9,433 nt of DNA from Aquificales bacterium (GTDB taxonomy: Bacteria; Aquificota; Aquificia; Aquificales; Aquificaceae). A model generated the notes under the pieces. It did not search any database. It worked only from the letters and a program-made list of their open reading frames with translations, and was not told where the DNA came from. The translations under genes and the position numbers were made by a program. Shown one piece after another: positions 6,002 through 9,433 of this stretch (position 1 is the stretch's first letter; every line of letters starts with the position of its first letter). The stretch covers positions 1-9,433 of the forward strand of contig WFWF01000058.1 in assembly GCA_015491275.1 (NCBI GenBank), in the 5' to 3' direction.

Positions 6002-7177
6002 CTATATAACCTCAACCCATATACCTTTAAGATACAGGGTGTTGGGCATCTGAAGTATCCACGGGTGATCAAGATCCTGAAAGGTCTTGGCTACCACCCT
6101 TACCTGTCTTCTGACATCGTAAGAAGCTTCTGTTAAAACTTCCATGAGATGATTTTCCGTTATATGGAATGAACAGGAGAATATAACAAGATAACCGCCG
6201 GGTTTTGTTAGCTTAAGCCCTCTTACACATAGTTCCTTGTAACCCCTTAACGCATTAGGAACAGATGCCCTGTTTTTGGCAAAGGAAGGCGGATCTATAA
6301 CTATAACATCAAACATCTCCCCTTGTTTATATAAGCTCTTCAAGAAGTCAAAGGCATTTTCTTTTACCCAAGTTATTCCATTAAGTCCGTTAAGCTCAGC
6401 ATTCTCTTTCCCGACCCTCAGGGCTTGCTCCGATATATCTATGGCTATAACCTCTTTTGCACCCGCTTTTATCATATTGAGGGCGAAACCTCCCGTATGA
6501 CAGAAAACATCAAGACACCTATCACCTTTTTCAACAAAGTTTCTTATGAGTTTCCTGGTATTTCTTTGATCAAGGAAGAAACCGGTCTTTTGACCCTCCG
6601 GGATATTTACCTTGTATTTTAAATCATGTTCCCATATAACAAGCTCTTCCGGGACTTCACCGTACAATACCCTCTCCTCCGCCTCAATACCTTCTATCCG
6701 GTTTGCGAATTCATTTACCTTTTCATATATACCCTTAGGTTTTAAAAGATCAACAAGGGCATCCAATATAACATCCCTGAATATATTCATACCGTAGGTT
6801 GTAAATTCAACAACCAAATAATCATCGTATTTATCCACCACAAGACCCGGCAGTAAATCCCCCTCCGAATGAACGATCCTCATAGCATTACTTTCTATAT
6901 TCAATCTCATCCTGTAGCTGTAAGCATCCCTTATCCTTTTCCTTATAAGGTCATCGTTTATCTTCTCTTCCTTATCAAAAGATAGTATCCTTACCGTTAT
7001 ACTTACCTCAGGATTTATATATCCGTATCCGAGGAATTTACCTCCGTAATCTCTTACGGTAACTATGTCTCCTTTCTTGGGTTTGCGCGAATATGATGCA
7101 ATCTCGGGCTTATATATCCAAGGAAAGTAACCTCTTACTCTGTCTTCTATACCCGGTTTAACCCTTATCTGTAGCAT
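6002..7177 (-). CDS. rlmI: RlmI-like 23S rRNA (cytosine-5) methyltransferase
   Basis: The protein is a class I SAM-dependent methyltransferase of the RlmI/YccW family, which in E. coli makes m5C1962 in 23S rRNA. Numbering from the in-frame TTG at 7183 (two residues longer), the N-terminal PUA domain covers about 4-75 (PWIYKPEI, GKFLGYGYINP), a linking domain follows with EGDLLPGLVVDKY at 107-119, then GQKTGFFLDQR at 197-207, SAM motif I DVFCHTGGFAL at 225-235, the acidic AIDIS near 247-251, motif IV DPPSFAK at 297-303, and FSCSFHI at 335-341 with the likely catalytic Cys337. The start is uncertain: TTG 7183 overlaps the upstream TGA stop by four bases, whereas ATG 7177 lies two bases after it; neither has a good Shine-Dalgarno. 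I prefer ATG. The exact rRNA target in this organism is inferred. Confidence 0.92.
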   Translation of the reverse strand: MLQIRVKPGIEDRVRGYFPWIYKPEIASYSRKPKKGDIVTVRDYGGKFLGYGYINPEVSITVRILSFDKEEKINDDLIRKRIRDAYSYRMRLNIESNAMRIVHSEGDLLPGLVVDKYDDYLVVEFTTYGMNIFRDVILDALVDLLKPKGIYEKVNEFANRIEGIEAEERVLYGEVPEELVIWEHDLKYKVNIPEGQKTGFFLDQRNTRKLIRNFVEKGDRCLDVFCHTGGFALNMIKAGAKEVIAIDISEQALRVGKENAELNGLNGITWVKENAFDFLKSLYKQGEMFDVIVIDPPSFAKNRASVPNALRGYKELCVRGLKLTKPGGYLVIFSCSFHITENHLMEVLTEASYDVRRQVRVVAKTFQDLDHPWILQMPNTLYLKGIWVEVI

Positions 7178-7179
7178 AC

Positions 7180-7728
7180 TCAATATTCAACAAGTAACCT
7201 TTCCGCCACCTCCTTAGCCTTTTCGTAACCGGCAAGGATTTCTACGAGCTTAAGCCCAAAATCTATGGCTGTACCCGGACCTTGACTTGTAATGATACCC
7301 TCATCTACCACAACCTTCTCATCCACATAGGTAGCAGTACCTAAGTTGTCTTTTAAGCTCGGATACACGGTAGCCTTTCTTTCACCGAGCACACCGTAAG
7401 CTACAAGGGCGGTGGGTGCTGCGCATATAGCGGCAACCTTTCTGTTCTTTTCCATCATTGAATTGACAAGCCTTTTCACCCTTTCATCCTTTTTAAGATT
7501 TTCAACACCCCCCGCTCCTCCTGGCAGTATAACGAGATCAAGCTCGTCCGGATCAAGGGAATCAACGGTAACATCGGGAACAATTTTGACATTCCTTGCA
7601 CTGGGAACGGGTTCACCGGTCAGACCCGCTATAATAACTTCAACACCAGCCCTTCTTAAAATGTCAATAGGAGCTACAGCCTCAATTTCCTCAAAGCCTG
7701 GAGCCAAAATAATTGCAACCTTTTTCAT
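7180..7728 (-). CDS. DJ-1/PfpI (YajL-like) family protein
   Basis: The 182-residue product is full length for the DJ-1/YajL branch of the DJ-1/PfpI superfamily, cytosolic proteins linked to oxidative and carbonyl stress; reported activities (chaperone, glyoxalase, deglycase) are debated. Signatures: AIILAPGFEEIEAV at 5-18 with Glu16 in the position of the conserved Glu, LPGGAGG at 68-74, and AAICAAPTAL at 99-108 with the reactive Cys102 at the nucleophile elbow; SQGPGTAIDFGL near 150-161 is the usual following block. The region corresponding to the human His126 reads Y-P-S, as in bacterial YajL relatives. ATG 7728 overlaps the permease stop codon (ATGA) and has GGAGG at 7736-7740, so translation is coupled to the permease. 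Its role beside a transporter and an rRNA methyltransferase is probably just operon packing. Confidence 0.95.
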   Translation of the reverse strand: MKKVAIILAPGFEEIEAVAPIDILRRAGVEVIIAGLTGEPVPSARNVKIVPDVTVDSLDPDELDLVILPGGAGGVENLKKDERVKRLVNSMMEKNRKVAAICAAPTALVAYGVLGERKATVYPSLKDNLGTATYVDEKVVVDEGIITSQGPGTAIDFGLKLVEILAGYEKAKEVAERLLVEY

Positions 7729-8699
7729 GCCATAACCTCCCTTTCTCTTACCCTCGGGTCTATAACTGAAAGCATAATATCAGCAAACAGATTACCTACA
7801 ATCAGCATTATAGTACCTATATATAAGCTTCCCATCACAAGAAACAGATCCTGAGATAGGACAGCGTCAAGTATAAGCATACCCATTCCGGGCCAACCCA
7901 CTATGATTTCAATTAGAGCCGCACCCGATATAAGAGAAGCTATCTCATAACCGAGGAGAGTAACAAAGGGATTCATAGCGTTTTTTATCACATGCTTTAT
8001 GATAACCCTATCAGAAACTCCCTTAGCCCTAAGCATAACCATCATAGGACTGTCAAGCACTTCAAGAACCGCACTCCTTACCAATCTGGTAAGCCCGGCT
8101 AAGGAGACAAGGGCAAGTGTAAGTGCGGGAACCGTAAGGTGTAATATTATATCCCATATCTTCCCCAAGAGGGAAAGGCTTTCATAATCTGGACTCCTTG
8201 CACCGCCCGTGGGTAAAAGACCCGTCTCCGCGGAAAACCACAGAAGAAGGAATGCAAGGAAAAAGCTTGGTAGGGACATAAAGGTGTAAGAAAAAACCCT
8301 TATAAATCTATCTATTATAGTGTTCTCTTTAACAGCAGCCAATATACCGAGCGGGACAGCAATAAACCAAGAAAGCAAGGCGGAGCTTACGGAAAGAAGG
8401 AGAGTATTGGGGATCCTTTCCCATATAAGCTGAGTTACGGGAGCATGATACTGGAAAGAATATCCGAGATCAAAGAATACAGCAGACTTAAGCCACTTCA
8501 GATATTGGATAAGAAGGGGTTCATCAAGTCCGTATAGTTTCCTCAACCTCTCTATGGTTTCCGGAGAGATTTGGGGATTCATTTTCAGCTGATCAAGGTA
8601 ATCACCAGGTGCGAGTTTTATTATTAGGAAAGATATAAAGGTAACACCTATGATGGTAGGCACCGCATGAATAAGTCTTCTAAGTATATATAAAAGCAT
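7725..8699 (-). CDS. ABC transporter permease, DppB/OppB type
   Basis: This is the B-type inner-membrane permease of a peptide/nickel-class ABC importer, working normally with a second permease, ATPases and a binding protein. The 324 residues fit the family. Order: first membrane segment (about 9-29) followed by the periplasmic LAPGD and the LRKLYGLDEPLLIQYLKWL stretch at 52-70, then five further membrane segments (about 97-120, 134-158, 186-205, 248-265, 288-312). The ATPase-contact EAA loop is RAKGVSDRVIIKHVIKNAMNP at 224-244, and GWPGMG at 268-273 is typical of DppB. No ATPase, second permease or binding protein lies in the window, so substrate cannot be assigned. It starts 3 bases after the DUF1232-like gene, with only TAAGGT before its ATG, and overlaps the DJ-1 gene by 4 bases. 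Confidence 0.95.
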   Translation of the reverse strand: MLLYILRRLIHAVPTIIGVTFISFLIIKLAPGDYLDQLKMNPQISPETIERLRKLYGLDEPLLIQYLKWLKSAVFFDLGYSFQYHAPVTQLIWERIPNTLLLSVSSALLSWFIAVPLGILAAVKENTIIDRFIRVFSYTFMSLPSFFLAFLLLWFSAETGLLPTGGARSPDYESLSLLGKIWDIILHLTVPALTLALVSLAGLTRLVRSAVLEVLDSPMMVMLRAKGVSDRVIIKHVIKNAMNPFVTLLGYEIASLISGAALIEIIVGWPGMGMLILDAVLSQDLFLVMGSLYIGTIMLIVGNLFADIMLSVIDPRVREREVMA

Positions 8700-8702
8700 A
8701 CC

Positions 8703-9083
8703 TTAGATATAGTTGGTTATAAACTGCCTTTCTTTACTCCTCAAATAGGCTTCTATCTCTTCCTTGTGTTTTTTCTTCACATACTTTACAATCTTTGAAT
8801 CGTCAATATAGCCTATGAGTGGTATCCAGTCGGGTATAGTATCCTCATCCTCTAAAAAATAATTAATGGCGGAAAGTATATCCCGCCGTGCTTCTGAAGA
8901 CAGATTACTTTCGGGATCTGTAATCATCCTGTAGAAAAGCCTTATATCAAGTATAAGATTCCTAAGGTACTCCATAGTAGGCGGAACTTCCCTCAACTTA
9001 CGCTCAAGCTCATTAACAAGTAACTGAGAATCTATCTCATCTATTCTGTATTTTTTCAATATCTCTTCCTTCTTCCAGGGCAT
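8703..9083 (-). CDS. DUF1232 (YkvA-like) small protein
   Basis: The 126-residue product has the DUF1232 core at about 68-100: a helix DILSAINYFL, then IPDWIPLIGYIDD, which corresponds to the family's IPDxIPxxGxxDD signature. The family's function is not established; many members have one membrane segment, but here the core is moderately charged (DEDTIPDW) and I see no clear membrane helix. The N-terminal 65 residues are helical and charged, and the C-terminal tail is very basic (KKKHKEEIEAYLRSKERQ). Start ATG 9083 has no Shine-Dalgarno; the sequence before it is TTTCTCC. A TGATATAAT lies 11 bases upstream, which would put a transcription start only a few bases before the ATG. It sits 16 bases after the cytochrome and 3 before the permease. 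Confidence 0.82.
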   Translation of the reverse strand: MPWKKEEILKKYRIDEIDSQLLVNELERKLREVPPTMEYLRNLILDIRLFYRMITDPESNLSSEARRDILSAINYFLEDEDTIPDWIPLIGYIDDSKIVKYVKKKHKEEIEAYLRSKERQFITNYI

Positions 9084-9093
9084 GGAGAAACAT

Positions 9094-9102
9094 ATTATAT
9101 CA
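9094..9102 (-). promoter_or_regulatory. Possible extended -10 promoter before the DUF1232-like gene
   Basis: TGATATAAT on the - strand, where TGA is the stop codon of the cytochrome gene. It is the same nine bases, plus a following A, as the element before rplU. Initiation about 7 bases downstream would fall near 9087, leaving roughly four bases before the ATG at 9083, which has no Shine-Dalgarno. That geometry suits a leaderless mRNA but could also be chance in AT-rich junction sequence. Confidence 0.4.
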
Positions 9103-9363
9103 CTTCATACCTGCAAGCCACTTTGATATTATGTCAATTTCCTTGTCAGAAAGACCCCTTGCCCACGGGCATCTCTTAGCCAGCTCTTTTATTTCATCCG
9201 GCTTGCCCTTGTACTCCCTTTTAAGATAAGAGAGGGGCTTCCTGCTGTTTTCCCCATGACATTTTAAACAATTTTCCTCAAACAGGATTTGACCTTCGGG
9301 CTTTGAAAATCCGAGCTGAATTAACAAAAGGGTAAGTGCGATTAAGCACAAATATCTGACCAT
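9100..9363 (-). CDS. Small exported c-type cytochrome
   Basis: The 87-residue precursor has a signal peptide (MVRYLCLIALTLLLIQLGFS, cleavage around 20) and one covalent heme site, C32-L-K-C-H36, so it should be a periplasmic or membrane-facing monoheme electron carrier. After the heme site comes a Lys-rich region (RKPLSYLKREYKGKPDEIKELAKR) and then C65-P-W-A-R-G-L-S-D-K-E-I-D-I-I-S-K-W-L, the usual C-terminal helix of a class I cytochrome c. The Met that normally precedes a Pro before such LSDxEI helices is Cys65 here; the only other Met is Met86 at the very end. The mature form is about 67 residues, very short for the family. ATG 9363 has GGAGG at 9371-9375 and a TATAAT upstream; it leads a five-gene run. 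Confidence 0.9.
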   Translation of the reverse strand: MVRYLCLIALTLLLIQLGFSKPEGQILFEENCLKCHGENSRKPLSYLKREYKGKPDEIKELAKRCPWARGLSDKEIDIISKWLAGMK

Positions 9364-9387
9364 TTTTTTACCTCCATGTTAAATTAA

Positions 9388-9393
9388 ATTATA
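9388..9393 (-). promoter_or_regulatory. -10 box for the cytochrome-to-rlmI run
   Basis: TATAAT on the - strand, about 25 bases before the cytochrome ATG, so a transcript would begin near 9381 with GGAGG (9371-9375) in a short leader. No convincing -35 is present at 16-18 bases upstream. This is the only intergenic space of note in the window (64 bases), and it is shared with the divergent + strand gene. Confidence 0.5.
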
Positions 9394-9414
9394 TGCTGAC
9401 GATGATAGTATTAT

Positions 9415-9420
9415 GGAGGG
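9415..9420 (+). promoter_or_regulatory. Shine-Dalgarno of the gene leaving the window
   Basis: GGAGGG, 8 bases (9420-9427, counting from the end of GGAGG) before an ATG at 9428, is a near-ideal ribosome binding site and indicates a + strand gene starting at the window's right edge. Confidence 0.65.
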
Positions 9421-9427
9421 AGCTGTA

Positions 9428-9433
9428 ATGAGA
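9428..9433 (+). CDS. First two codons of a + strand gene (partial)
   Basis: ATG AGA after a strong GGAGG. Only Met-Arg is visible, so no product can be named. It diverges from the cytochrome gene across 64 bases. A weak promoter pair may be TTTACC (9367-9372) and TTATAT (9389-9394) with a 16-base spacer, which is uncertain. Confidence 0.6.

Noticed and set aside
5985..6020. Weak AGGT/ACCT inverted repeat around the rlpA and rlmI stops, as a terminator
   Set aside because: The stem is about four to six pairs with a loop near 18 bases and no T-run follows, so it does not look like an intrinsic terminator.
1..9433. tRNA, rRNA, CRISPR array, insertion sequence, attachment site or phage genes
   Set aside because: No cloverleaf, spaced repeat, transposase motif or terminal inverted repeat was seen; the coding genes leave no gene-free stretch longer than 64 bases.

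Overview
The window reads as a compact bacterial chromosome segment. It is most probably from a thermophilic member of the Aquificota (Aquifex/Hydrogenobacter/Thermocrinis-like). This is an inference from the Lys/Glu-rich proteins, heavy AGG/AGA arginine use, ribosomal protein sequences of that style, almost no intergenic DNA and a sulfur/cytochrome flavour (DsrE-like protein, small periplasmic cytochrome c). No search was possible, so the taxon is a moderate-confidence call. I saw no tRNA, rRNA, CRISPR, insertion sequence or phage signature, and no gene-free stretch longer than 64 bases.

Layout. (1) 1-652, + strand: the end of an unrecognised protein whose true start may lie outside the window. 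It converges on rpmA with stop codons that overlap. (2) 649-5335, all - strand, one tightly packed run in transcription order: argJ (arginine biosynthesis), a slipin/SPFH membrane protein, a membrane-anchored Clp-fold serine protease of the SDH type, an exported DsrE-like protein, sfsA (putative nuclease), rplU (L21) and rpmA (L27). Gaps run from -8 to +29 bases. The two ribosomal genes appear to have their own extended -10 promoter, whose TG comes from the sfsA stop codon. (3) 5354-6001, + strand: an RlpA-type lipoprotein, diverging from argJ across only 18 bases and abutting rlmI tail to tail. (4) 6002-9363, all - strand, a second packed run: cytochrome c, DUF1232-like protein, DppB-type ABC permease, DJ-1/PfpI protein and an RlmI-type rRNA methyltransferase. 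(5) 9364-9433: a divergent regulatory gap with a -10 for the cytochrome run and a Shine-Dalgarno plus ATG for a + strand gene leaving the window.

How the genes may work together. The best functional module is slipin plus SDH protease: two membrane proteins, translationally coupled, resembling the known archaeal pairing of a stomatin with a Clp-fold protease encoded beside it. The exported DsrE-like protein follows in the same run and could be a partner. The rest is mostly housekeeping (translation, rRNA modification, arginine synthesis, cell wall) packed by genome compaction. The points most worth checking are the slipin/protease/DsrE set, a Lys at the position of the catalytic Glu in RlpA, the cytochrome without a normal Met ligand, and genes that seem to lack Shine-Dalgarno sequences (argJ, rlpA, the DUF1232 gene). 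I do not see clear proof of a wholly new system.
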